DNA of 64,000 nucleotides from Firm-04 sp946413695. Lineage in GTDB: Bacteria; Bacillota; Clostridia; Oscillospirales; Ruminococcaceae. The DNA is taken from positions 1 through 64,000 of the forward strand of contig CAMKLV010000005.1 in NCBI GenBank assembly GCA_946413695.1, in the 5' to 3' direction. Position numbers and translations under genes: made by a program. Below the pieces are notes generated by a model. It did no database searches, was not told where the DNA came from, and worked only from the letters and a program-made list of their open reading frames with translations. Position 1 is the first letter of the stretch; every line of letters starts with the position of its first letter. Positions 14,589 to 22,932 of the stretch are shown here, piece by piece.

Positions 14589-17477
14589 TTATTCTGCCTC
14601 AGGGAGCGTGATAAGCTTTGCAACATGCTTCAGGATCATCAGGGTATCATCGCCGGTGCGCTTTGCATCCTGATTGCAGTCGGCATTGCGCATGCCCTGC
14701 TCGGAGATGTGTGCGGTCTTGTCCTCCGCGATGAACCGCGCCAGCAGCACGGCATCCGAGACATCCACCTTTTCGTCGCAGTTGACGTCACCTAAGCGGC
14801 GTTTTGCCGCTGTTGTCACGGTTGTGACTGCTTCGGTGGTGGTTGTGGTGGTTACTGTGGTTTCGGTTGTTGTGACGGTGGTTGTGGTCTCGGTCTCAGT
14901 CGGGAGCGGTGCCGCTGCCGGTGCAAGGATGAATTTCTGTCCGGCGCCGCCGCGGTAGCTCCACTGGATGAGCTTTGCGCCTGCATCGCTGCTGCCCTCG
15001 AACACATCAAATCCGGATTTTTCCGCAGTCTGCTTTGAGAGCAGCGCATAGCTGCCGTCCGCATTGCACCAGACCGAGAATTTCTGGTTATCCTTGCCCG
15101 TGTCGGATTCGAGCGTCAGGGCAGTGCCGTCCGTGCTGTCGGCTGCGGTGATGCATCTGCCGTCACCGTCAGAGATTGTGACAGTGCCGTCATCATTGCG
15201 TTTGAAGTTCCATGCGGTTTCGGTGCGGTTCTGCTGGATATTGCCGCCCTCAGCGCTGACAAACAGTCCGCTGTTGAGGTTCCGGATTGTATACGCCTGC
15301 GCCGGAACCGATGCAAAGGTCGGGGTGATTTTCCAGAGCTGGCATTCGCCGCCCCAGAACTCCCACTGCTTGATTGCAGCGCCGTTATCCTTCGACCATT
15401 CGTAGACATCGAGACCTGCCGCGTCTCCCGCGGATTTTGCAACGATGCCGAAATAGCTGCCGGATCTCACGAGTTTCCATTTCTGATTGTCCGCGCCGGT
15501 GTATTTGCGGAATTCGATCTCGAGACCGTTTTCCGCGGTATCGCCCTTGACGGTCACGCAGTAATCCTCATTGACCATCGAGGTGATTCTGCAGTAGCCG
15601 CCGCCGACTTCGGTCAGGCGGAAATCCTGATTTCTGTCGCCGGATTTGTTCCCGCGCTTTGCCCACTGCTGAATCCCCGTGCCGTCCGTCATATCATCGG
15701 GGACAGATTCGAGCACCTTGCCGCTGTTGACATTCGTGATTGTATAGGGGACATTGCTCAGCAGACCGGAATCGCCGATATAGACGCTGCCGCTGTTGTC
15801 CGCGGCGGCGTTTTTGTCATAGACGAGCGTGCCGCTGCCGACATGGTTGAACAGATTATTTCGCTCCGTGCCGTTCCATGTATCGGTCTGCACGCCCCAG
15901 ATGGACTGGTTATCGCTGCCCGCCGCGGTGAAGGTCATGATCTTTTTGCCGGTGCCGCTCTCATCGAACTGCGGGTTGAAAAAGCCCTGATAGCTGACAT
16001 TTCCGATCGTGAAGGTTGCGGCGGCGCTGTCATCGCTCTCGTGCCATGTACCCGTGACCGCGCCGGAGATCGAGCCGTTCGCATTGAGCGTGATTTTCTG
16101 CGCGGTTGTGATCTTGCCGTCCGTGCCGGTTCCGTGATTGATGAACTCATAGGTTCCGGCGAGTGCCGAGGGTTCAAATCCCGCGTCAGACCATGTCTCG
16201 CCGCTGTATTCATACGGCATGACAACCGGCCAGCCCGCCTCATTGAAGTTCATCGTGTGGACGCGCACCTCATGGAACTCTCCGCCGTCATCAAAGCGCG
16301 TGTGATTGATCAGGTACCACTGCCCGTCATCATCGCGCAGAACGGAGTTATGTCCCGGAGCCATGTAGGCACGCGCGAGCGACGAGAATTTATAGTTCGT
16401 CATGACCTTGAGTCCGACTGCATTGAGATTCGGATTCGCCGGCAGCACCATATCCTTGCCCGAGGGATCCTTGAACGGACCGAGCGGCGATTTGGAGCGC
16501 CCGACGCGCATGTTGTAGCCGCCGGTTGAGGTCAGTCCGCCGTAGGTGACCCAGAGATAGTAATAGCCGGTGTCGGCATTGTACTCGATGAACGGGCCCT
16601 CGCCGGATTTGCCGTAGCCGCCGGAAATCTTTGTGCCGAAGTAGCTGTCCACCATTCTGCCGTCAGCGGTCTGACCGGTTTTCGGGTGGATGCATTTGCC
16701 GGTTGCCCGGTCGATCTCCAGCGTGAAGATACCGCCCGACCACGAACCGTAACACATGTACATTCTGCCGTCGGTATCAAAATAAATCGTCGGGTCGATT
16801 GCATTCGGGAACAGCTGATTGTTGAAATTATGGTTGCTGAACCACTGATTGTTGAAGGTGACCTGCTCCGCGTCAATCAGCTGCTGGATATTGGTATTCG
16901 AGTATCTGCGGTTGACATTTTTCGAGGGGCTTGTCGCCATGACGGTTGTATCCGTAAAGCCGGAGTAGATCAGCGTATCCACAAAGGTATACGGCCCCTC
17001 GATATTTTTCGAGGCGGCATATGCGATGACGGATGTGCGGTAATCCGAGGAGGTGCAGAAGTACATCAGATAGGCACCCTTTGAGCCGTCGCTGTTGACA
17101 AAATCCGGATTCCAGACGGTATCCGGCGCCCAGACGGCAAATCCGCCGACGCAGTCGCCGAGGTCTTCGCCTGCCCATGCAAACGCCTTTTTCAGGTTGC
17201 CGGAAAGGTCGCCGAAGATGACGTTATTCTGCTTTGCGTAGCCGTTTGCAAAGGACTGCCAGTTCTGCAGATCCTTTGATTTTGCCGCTTCGATATGCGA
17301 ACCGAAGATATAGTAGGTTCCCGTCTGCTCATCCTTGACGATGGACGGATCATGCACAGAAACGCGGGATTTCTTTGCCGCATAATCCGCAGCGTGAACA
17401 GCAGGAAGCTGCGCCGTCAGCAAAGTGCCTGCGAGCATACCGGCTGTCAGCATACTGACGATTTTTCTGTATTTCAT
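14589..17477 (-). CDS. GH43 arabinanase-like enzyme with two ricin-type modules and dockerin
   Basis: About 962 residues. The signal peptide ends near residue 30. The GH43 five-bladed propeller begins at VHDPSIV with catalytic-base candidate Asp43 and includes AIDPTIYFD and GEGPFIEY (general acid). An accessory beta domain follows, typical of GH43 endo-arabinanases. Next are two RICIN/CBM13-like modules (about 605-745 and 755-865), a Thr-rich linker, and a dockerin (about 895-960: GDVNCDEKVDVSDAVLLARF). It likely cuts arabinan or arabinoxylan side chains outside the cell while docked to a cohesin. Start ATG 17477 follows GGGGGAAT; the 23-codon extension upstream is rejected. Confidence 0.88.
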   Translation of the reverse strand: MKYRKIVSMLTAGMLAGTLLTAQLPAVHAADYAAKKSRVSVHDPSIVKDEQTGTYYIFGSHIEAAKSKDLQNWQSFANGYAKQNNVIFGDLSGNLKKAFAWAGEDLGDCVGGFAVWAPDTVWNPDFVNSDGSKGAYLMYFCTSSDYRTSVIAYAASKNIEGPYTFVDTLIYSGFTDTTVMATSPSKNVNRRYSNTNIQQLIDAEQVTFNNQWFSNHNFNNQLFPNAIDPTIYFDTDGRMYMCYGSWSGGIFTLEIDRATGKCIHPKTGQTADGRMVDSYFGTKISGGYGKSGEGPFIEYNADTGYYYLWVTYGGLTSTGGYNMRVGRSKSPLGPFKDPSGKDMVLPANPNLNAVGLKVMTNYKFSSLARAYMAPGHNSVLRDDDGQWYLINHTRFDDGGEFHEVRVHTMNFNEAGWPVVMPYEYSGETWSDAGFEPSALAGTYEFINHGTGTDGKITTAQKITLNANGSISGAVTGTWHESDDSAAATFTIGNVSYQGFFNPQFDESGTGKKIMTFTAAGSDNQSIWGVQTDTWNGTERNNLFNHVGSGTLVYDKNAAADNSGSVYIGDSGLLSNVPYTITNVNSGKVLESVPDDMTDGTGIQQWAKRGNKSGDRNQDFRLTEVGGGYCRITSMVNEDYCVTVKGDTAENGLEIEFRKYTGADNQKWKLVRSGSYFGIVAKSAGDAAGLDVYEWSKDNGAAIKQWEFWGGECQLWKITPTFASVPAQAYTIRNLNSGLFVSAEGGNIQQNRTETAWNFKRNDDGTVTISDGDGRCITAADSTDGTALTLESDTGKDNQKFSVWCNADGSYALLSKQTAEKSGFDVFEGSSDAGAKLIQWSYRGGAGQKFILAPAAAPLPTETETTTTVTTTETTVTTTTTTEAVTTVTTAAKRRLGDVNCDEKVDVSDAVLLARFIAEDKTAHISEQGMRNADCNQDAKRTGDDTLMILKHVAKLITLPEAE

Positions 17478-17615
17478 AGTGATTCCCCCTGACATAGTTT
17501 TATTTCTATTATTATACATTTTTTTTGCCGCCGCGTAAATATCCAATCCGGATTATTTCCTGTTAAATTGTTGCAAAATCGCAAAAGACGAATCCTGAAA
17601 TCGCAACAAAACGCC

Positions 17616-17644
17616 TTGACAATCGCCGTATTTTGTGGCATAAT
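17616..17644 (+). promoter_or_regulatory. Promoter of the 17694 GH9 gene
   Basis: TTGACA (17616-17621) and CATAAT (17639-17644) have a 17-bp spacer, about 50 bp before the start codon. It lies in the 216-bp divergent region shared with the GH43 gene, whose own minus-strand TATAAT is at 17516-17511 with no clear -35. Confidence 0.7.
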
Positions 17645-17693
17645 ATATCATAGCGGCGTAGACCCGCGAATTTTACGAGAGGGGATTGTTTCT

Positions 17694-20024
17694 ATGAAAC
17701 TGAAACGGGTAACGGCTGTCCTTTCTGCGGCAGCCATTCTCGCAGGATCCGTGCAGCTTGTACCGGCGGCGACGGTGAATGCGGCAGGCACGCTGGATTA
17801 CGCAAAAGCGCTCCAGATGTCCCTTTATTTTTATGAGTGTCAGCAGGCAGGCAAGCTGCCGGAGTGGAACCGCGTGGAATGGCGCGGCGATTCTCCGATT
17901 GACGATGTGGACGGCGGCTGGTACGATGCCGGAGACCATGTCAAGTTCAATCTGCCGATGGCGTATTCCGCCTGCATGCTCGCATGGGGACTTTATGAGT
18001 ACGGCGATGCGGTGGAAGCCTGCGGCGAAATGACAAACTATGTCAACAACCTCAAATGGGCGCTCGATTATTTTGTCCGCTGCGATCTCGGCGACAAGGT
18101 GATTTATCAGGTCGGCAACGGTCAGAAGGACCACACATGGTGGGGACCCTGTGAGCTGCTGGAATACGGCATGGCAGATCAGGGCAACGGCAAGCGCGGA
18201 CACCTTGAGGGCAGAGACTGCTCCGCCGTGACCGCACAGATGGGCGCTGCACTGACTGCGGGCTACTGTGCACTGCAGGGCAAGGTTGACAGCAAAACGC
18301 TCGACGGCTATCTGGATACCGCAAAGAACTTCCTGAAAATGGCGGATGCAGATAAGAGCGACACCACCTATAACAAATCCGATGCGCAGGGCTTCTATGA
18401 GTCCAGACAGTTCTATGATGATCTGTTCTACCTCTGCAACTGGCTCTACATCGCGACCAAGGATGACGCATATCTGACACAGGCAAAGAGCTATATTCCG
18501 AATCTCGGCCATGAGCTCGGACAGGGCGACACGCTGAAATATTCGTGGTGCCACTGCTGGGACGATGTGCAGCAGGGTGCAACGATCCTCTATGCGATCA
18601 ACACCGGCGATGCAACATGGAAGGCACAGGCAAAGAAGCATCTTGATTACTGGCTCAATTCCAAGGATGTTGTGCCGGGCGGTCTGATCTATGTGCAGAA
18701 CTGGGGCTGCCTGCGCCATGCAAACGCATTTGCATTCACCTGCGCGGTTGCATGCGATCACCTGTTCAAGGATGACAGCAGCTACAAGGATTATGTCAAG
18801 CTCTATGAGACACAGGTTAATTTTGCACTCGGCGACAATCCGACCAAGCAGTGCTATGTTGTCGGCTATGCCGAGAACTCTCCGAAGTGCGTCCACCACA
18901 GAACCGCACACGGCTCGTGGAAAAACGCCGAAAAGACACCGACGCTGAACCGCCACATCCTTTACGGCGCACTGGCAGGCGGTCCGAATCAGGACGGCTC
19001 CTATGAGGATGACCGCGGCAACTACATCAACAATGAGGTTGCAACGGATTACAACGCAGGCTACACCGCAATGCTCTGCAAGATGATTTCCGTTTACGGC
19101 GGCAAGAGTGATCCGACCTTCCCGCAGCCGGAGCCCCGCGAGGACGAGTTCTATGTCGAGGCAAAGGGCTCTCACGATGCAGGCGGCACATCGCTCAGCC
19201 TGAAGATTACAAACCACACCGCATGGCCGGCACGAATTGTTGATAACATCTCCATGCGTTATTACATGGATCTCAGCGAGATCGTTGAGGCGGGTCTGGA
19301 TCCGACTTCGGTCGAGATGCGTGTAGACCGCGACCAGACCGGTATGTATGCTTCTGAGGGCGTCAAGCCGGCAGTGATTTCCAAGCCGCAGAAGTATGAC
19401 GGCAACATCTACTATGTTGAGATCACATTCCCGGACGGCAGAGCATTTATGCCGATCTCCGAGGGACGGCATCAGTGCGAGATCATGCTGGCACTTGTCT
19501 ACCCGAACTACGGCAAGGGCTGGGACGGCACAAACGATCCTTCCGCAAAGGGTCTGGACAGCGAAGCCAATGCCAAGACCGCGTATATTCCGGTATATGA
19601 GGAGGGCAAGCTGATTTCCGGTGTTGAGCCGGACGGCACCAAGGGCACCGGTTCGATCAGTGCGAACCCGCCCGCAAACGGTTCCGGCAAGGGCACGCAG
19701 CCGGAGATCGAAAAGACCGAGACCACAACCGCACCGCCTGTCACAACAACCACTGTTCCCACAACGACCGTCAGCTCCGAGCCGAAGCCGGAGAAGGCGG
19801 CAAAATGGGGCGATGCAAATGAGGACGGCGCAGTCGATGTTTCCGATGCAGTTCTCGTCGCAAGATACTCCGCAGAGGACAAGACCGCAGTGATCAAGAC
19901 ACAGGGCAAGATCAATGTCGAGCTGACCGGTGACGGCAATGTCAACGGCGATGATGTGCTGAAGATTCTGCGCTGGATCGCAAAGATCATCACCGATGCA
20001 GAGCTCGCACCGCCGGCAAAGTAA
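17694..20024 (+). CDS. GH9 endoglucanase with CBM3c and dockerin
   Basis: About 776 residues. Signal peptide 1-30. The GH9 catalytic domain (about 33-465) has the DAGDHVKF motif (Asp78, Asp81) and the C-terminal DYNAGYTA motif next to the acid Glu. A CBM3c-like module (about 485-650) is fused as in processive theme-B GH9 cellulases. A Pro/Thr linker and dockerin (about 703-770: GDANEDGAVDVSDAVLVARY) follow. It likely hydrolyses cellulose, with the CBM3c feeding chains to the active site. The start has GAGAGGGGATT as ribosome site, the same sequence as before the GH9 gene at 42759. It is divergent from the GH43 gene. Confidence 0.93.
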   Translation: MKLKRVTAVLSAAAILAGSVQLVPAATVNAAGTLDYAKALQMSLYFYECQQAGKLPEWNRVEWRGDSPIDDVDGGWYDAGDHVKFNLPMAYSACMLAWGLYEYGDAVEACGEMTNYVNNLKWALDYFVRCDLGDKVIYQVGNGQKDHTWWGPCELLEYGMADQGNGKRGHLEGRDCSAVTAQMGAALTAGYCALQGKVDSKTLDGYLDTAKNFLKMADADKSDTTYNKSDAQGFYESRQFYDDLFYLCNWLYIATKDDAYLTQAKSYIPNLGHELGQGDTLKYSWCHCWDDVQQGATILYAINTGDATWKAQAKKHLDYWLNSKDVVPGGLIYVQNWGCLRHANAFAFTCAVACDHLFKDDSSYKDYVKLYETQVNFALGDNPTKQCYVVGYAENSPKCVHHRTAHGSWKNAEKTPTLNRHILYGALAGGPNQDGSYEDDRGNYINNEVATDYNAGYTAMLCKMISVYGGKSDPTFPQPEPREDEFYVEAKGSHDAGGTSLSLKITNHTAWPARIVDNISMRYYMDLSEIVEAGLDPTSVEMRVDRDQTGMYASEGVKPAVISKPQKYDGNIYYVEITFPDGRAFMPISEGRHQCEIMLALVYPNYGKGWDGTNDPSAKGLDSEANAKTAYIPVYEEGKLISGVEPDGTKGTGSISANPPANGSGKGTQPEIEKTETTTAPPVTTTTVPTTTVSSEPKPEKAAKWGDANEDGAVDVSDAVLVARYSAEDKTAVIKTQGKINVELTGDGNVNGDDVLKILRWIAKIITDAELAPPAK

Positions 20025-20040
20025 GAACACAGAATAGATT

Positions 20041-20086
20041 AAGCCGCCAAATACGCGCAATTGCGCTGATTTGGCGGCTTTTCTTT
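20041..20086 (+). terminator. Terminator of the GH9 gene
   Basis: A 12-bp perfect stem (20041-20052 with 20069-20080) followed by TTCTTT. The same 12-bp stem sequence is used by the terminator at 53727. Confidence 0.85.
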
Positions 20087-20128
20087 GCAATCGTATCAAC
20101 AGGAGGGCGGAGACAGTTTATCTACAGA

Positions 20129-20165
20129 AAAACCGCGGAATTCAGCTATCTGAATTCCGCGGTTT
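20129..20165 (-). terminator. Terminator of the DUF1294 gene
   Basis: A 16-bp perfect stem (20130-20145 with 20150-20165) with a 4-nt loop. On the minus strand it is followed by TTTTT, so it serves the leftward protease/DUF1294 unit. Confidence 0.85.
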
Positions 20166-20168
20166 GTT

Positions 20169-20438
20169 TTAGAGTTTGGTGCCGAGATACCACAGCGCGA
20201 CAATCTGCCACGAGATTCCCAGCAGATTGACGAGCCAGAAATAGAACTTGCGCGTTTTGTGGTGGAACACACACATGCCGAGCAGCGCGCCCAGCGCCCC
20301 GCCGACAAATCCGAAGGCGAGCAGCCTGCGTTCCGGCGTGCGCCACGAATTTGTCTTTGCCGCGTGTTTATCCAGCCCGTAGACGATAAATGTCAGTGCG
20401 CTCATCACCAGCAGGATAATCAGAAAGCCTTTGAACAT
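20169..20438 (-). CDS. DUF1294 small membrane protein
   Basis: An 89-residue membrane protein with the DUF1294 pattern: a first helix (about 3-20), YGLDKHAA, SWRTPERRLL, the GG(A)LGALLGM glycine helix, FHHKTRK, and a final helix. The length is normal for the family, whose function is not known to me. AAAGGAT precedes ATG 20438. It starts 24 bp after the clostripain-like protease gene ends, so the two are probably cotranscribed. Confidence 0.88.
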   Translation of the reverse strand: MFKGFLIILLVMSALTFIVYGLDKHAAKTNSWRTPERRLLAFGFVGGALGALLGMCVFHHKTRKFYFWLVNLLGISWQIVALWYLGTKL

Positions 20439-20462
20439 AATGATCCTTTCTTCAGCGGCTGT

Positions 20463-22826
20463 TTACTGCATGATCGCTTCAGTCCAGTATTCCTGATTGT
20501 ACATATCGGTGAAGCGGTACATGATCTTGACTGCGCCGTCTCCGACATCGACATTGCTGATGTTCAGCTTGCCGCTGACGGTCATCTGTTCGCCGATCAT
20601 GTAGCTGTCCTGATAGTTGCCGTCATAGTCATAGTAATCGCAGACGAAATCAAGCGTATCGCCGTCATTGATCTCTGTCATGCTCTTTGCGACGGTATTG
20701 GTCTCGTTGTTGCGGTAATCCATTTCCGCGCCGATGACATAGCCCTTCGGGTTATCCTGATCGAATGCAACCAGCAGCTTTGCGCGGTCGCCGTTGAGCA
20801 GAACCGGAATGTAGCCGGAGATCGTGTACTTGTCGCCGGTGTCGATTGTGTCGGTGTGGTAGTATGCAACAACCTGACCGTTGATCGCGAGCCAGTCACG
20901 CGCGGTATCCGCAACGAGATTGCCGTCATCATCGAAGTCATAGACATTGTCCAGACCGAGATCAACATAGCCCGTGCCGTCATCGTAGAAGACGTTTTTA
21001 TCGAGCGTATTGACGAGTTTCCACTGATCCTCGGTCAGAGAAAGCACATACTGACCGTTTGATTCGTTCCAGTAAAGGTTATTTGCGTTGAAGTAGTTGA
21101 GGGAGAGATACTCCTGCGTATCCGCCTCGGAAAGCGGTGTCTCCTCCATGAATTCGATGTTATCCTGCGTCAGACCGTTGATGCTTCTGCCGCCGGACAT
21201 TGCCGAGGTCAGGAAGCCGCTCAGGAGCGAGCCGATCATTTCGGAGCTGCCGGAGGAACCGGTCGAAGCGCCGCCGAACAGCGAGCCGAGCGGGGAGCCG
21301 GAGCCGCCTGCCGCGATCTGACCGCTGGTCTCAAGGCTTGCAAACTGCCGGATGCACTTCATATAGGACTGATCCATCTGGATCTGACTGTAGGTGCTGC
21401 ATGCATTGTCCACATAGGAGGTGCGCTTATACGGGAAGAAGATCGAGACGCCGTGTGCGTTCGTCATGTTGGTCGATGTACGGTTGTACTTGACCGCCTT
21501 CTGGAGCGTTTCAGCGAGCTGCTTGCCCTCAGCGGTGTTCATGTTGAGTGCGAGATCGACAAGGTCAACCTGATCGATCTTGGAGGAGGTTGCGAATTCT
21601 CTGGTGTTGTTGCGTGCGCTCGAGACTTCCTGATACTCCTTGTTTTCCATCTTTGCGCTGACGGAATCCGCAAATGCAGCAAGGTCCTTCGGGACAGTAT
21701 TTGCAAATTCGGCAAGGTCGATCACGGAAAGCGTGGTCTTCTGACCGGGGCAGCGCTTTGCGCAGGCAGATGTGAAGTCATCGCAGATGTTCTTGCCGAT
21801 TTCGAGCGTCGGCATGGAGGTGTTGCTGCCGAGCTGTGTCATCCAATTTGTGTAATACCAGCCGATACCGGGCTCGGTCTCCTCGGATGCGACGAGGTAA
21901 TCCGCGTAATTGTTGAGCATCAGCGCAGTTTCCGCAGTCGCCATGAGGCAGGCGTCGAAGCCGACGAAATCAAACTTGACGCCGCCGTTCTTGAGCGCCT
22001 TGCTGACGCCCGCGAGATCCATCGAGCCGCCGCTGCGGAGCTTTTCGTCATAGCCGTAGCCGCTGACGGAGCCGCCGCCGTGATCCCAGAAATCGAGGAT
22101 ATTGCGGTTTGCGGGGAAGTTCTTTGCGCAGTACTGAATGAACTCAGAGAGCGTGTTCGGATCGGTCATCGGCTTGTTGCCCATATCCGCTTCGAGGCGT
22201 TCCAATCTGCCGTCCTTTACGCGGTAGATCTGGTTGACACTGTTGCTGATGCCGGAGGTCTGCCACTGCTTGCAGCCGCCGGTATAGACGATAACATTGA
22301 CATTGTCGCCGTATTTTGCGGTTGCCATTTCCTGCAGATCGGAAGAAGCCATGCCGCTCTTGGATTCGAGGTCGGTACCGCAGAGGTACACCATCATCGT
22401 GACGGTATCCTGACCGCCGCCGAGGATCTTCGTGTATTTTTCACGCGAGCCGGAAGCGACAGAGTCATCATAGCTTTCGGCAGAGGGCGCAATATACTGA
22501 TCGGACTGCACCTCCTCGGAGTGATAGGGGAGCTGACCGGACATATCGCCGTCCGTCAGACCGCCTGTCATGCCGCCGAGCATGCTGCCGACATCGCCGG
22601 AGCTGCAGCCTTTCAGCAGCAGATAGCCGACAATCAGCAGCAGAATGGTTCCGCCGCCGCCAGCCGCAGCAGCGCGTTTTCCGCCGCCGCCGGAGCTGCC
22701 TGTTTTGCCTGCATAGCCGTTCTGCGAGCCGACAGGACCGGTTCCGAGTCCCTCACCGCGGCGATGTACGCCGGAGCCGCCGCTCGTTACATTTTTTTCT
22801 CTGCCTCTCGGGCGATTTTGATCCAT
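20463..22826 (-). CDS. Membrane-anchored clostripain-family (C11) cysteine peptidase
   Basis: About 787 residues. A Gly/Arg-rich disordered cytoplasmic N-terminus precedes a transmembrane helix (about residues 71-88) and a linker. The peptidase C11 domain (about 140-480) has MVYLCGTDLES at its start, the catalytic-His motif FWDHGGGS, and the catalytic-Cys motif FDACLM. A C-terminal region of about 280 residues is not recognised. C11 enzymes cleave after basic residues and are usually self-processed. AGGAGG precedes ATG 22826, and a clear promoter lies at 22861-22889. It may process exported proteins; the substrate is unknown. Confidence 0.85.
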   Translation of the reverse strand: MDQNRPRGREKNVTSGGSGVHRRGEGLGTGPVGSQNGYAGKTGSSGGGGKRAAAAGGGGTILLLIVGYLLLKGCSSGDVGSMLGGMTGGLTDGDMSGQLPYHSEEVQSDQYIAPSAESYDDSVASGSREKYTKILGGGQDTVTMMVYLCGTDLESKSGMASSDLQEMATAKYGDNVNVIVYTGGCKQWQTSGISNSVNQIYRVKDGRLERLEADMGNKPMTDPNTLSEFIQYCAKNFPANRNILDFWDHGGGSVSGYGYDEKLRSGGSMDLAGVSKALKNGGVKFDFVGFDACLMATAETALMLNNYADYLVASEETEPGIGWYYTNWMTQLGSNTSMPTLEIGKNICDDFTSACAKRCPGQKTTLSVIDLAEFANTVPKDLAAFADSVSAKMENKEYQEVSSARNNTREFATSSKIDQVDLVDLALNMNTAEGKQLAETLQKAVKYNRTSTNMTNAHGVSIFFPYKRTSYVDNACSTYSQIQMDQSYMKCIRQFASLETSGQIAAGGSGSPLGSLFGGASTGSSGSSEMIGSLLSGFLTSAMSGGRSINGLTQDNIEFMEETPLSEADTQEYLSLNYFNANNLYWNESNGQYVLSLTEDQWKLVNTLDKNVFYDDGTGYVDLGLDNVYDFDDDGNLVADTARDWLAINGQVVAYYHTDTIDTGDKYTISGYIPVLLNGDRAKLLVAFDQDNPKGYVIGAEMDYRNNETNTVAKSMTEINDGDTLDFVCDYYDYDGNYQDSYMIGEQMTVSGKLNISNVDVGDGAVKIMYRFTDMYNQEYWTEAIMQ

Positions 22827-22860
22827 AACTATATCCTCCTGTATCGAAGATTCTGATACT

Positions 22861-22889
22861 ATTTTACATGATGAACTTGGATTTGTCAA
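22861..22889 (-). promoter_or_regulatory. Sigma-A promoter of the C11 peptidase gene
   Basis: On the minus strand, TTGACA (22889-22884) and TAAAAT (22866-22861) lie 17 bp apart, in the gap after sbcC. Confidence 0.75.
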
Positions 22890-22932
22890 GTATATTGCAG
22901 AAATTCCGCGGAATATACAGGATTTTGCGCAC

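Noticed and set aside
17673..20099. 808-codon frame antisense to the GH9 gene
   Set aside because: Shadow frame; the GH9, CBM3c and dockerin motifs are on the plus strand and this frame even runs through the terminator.
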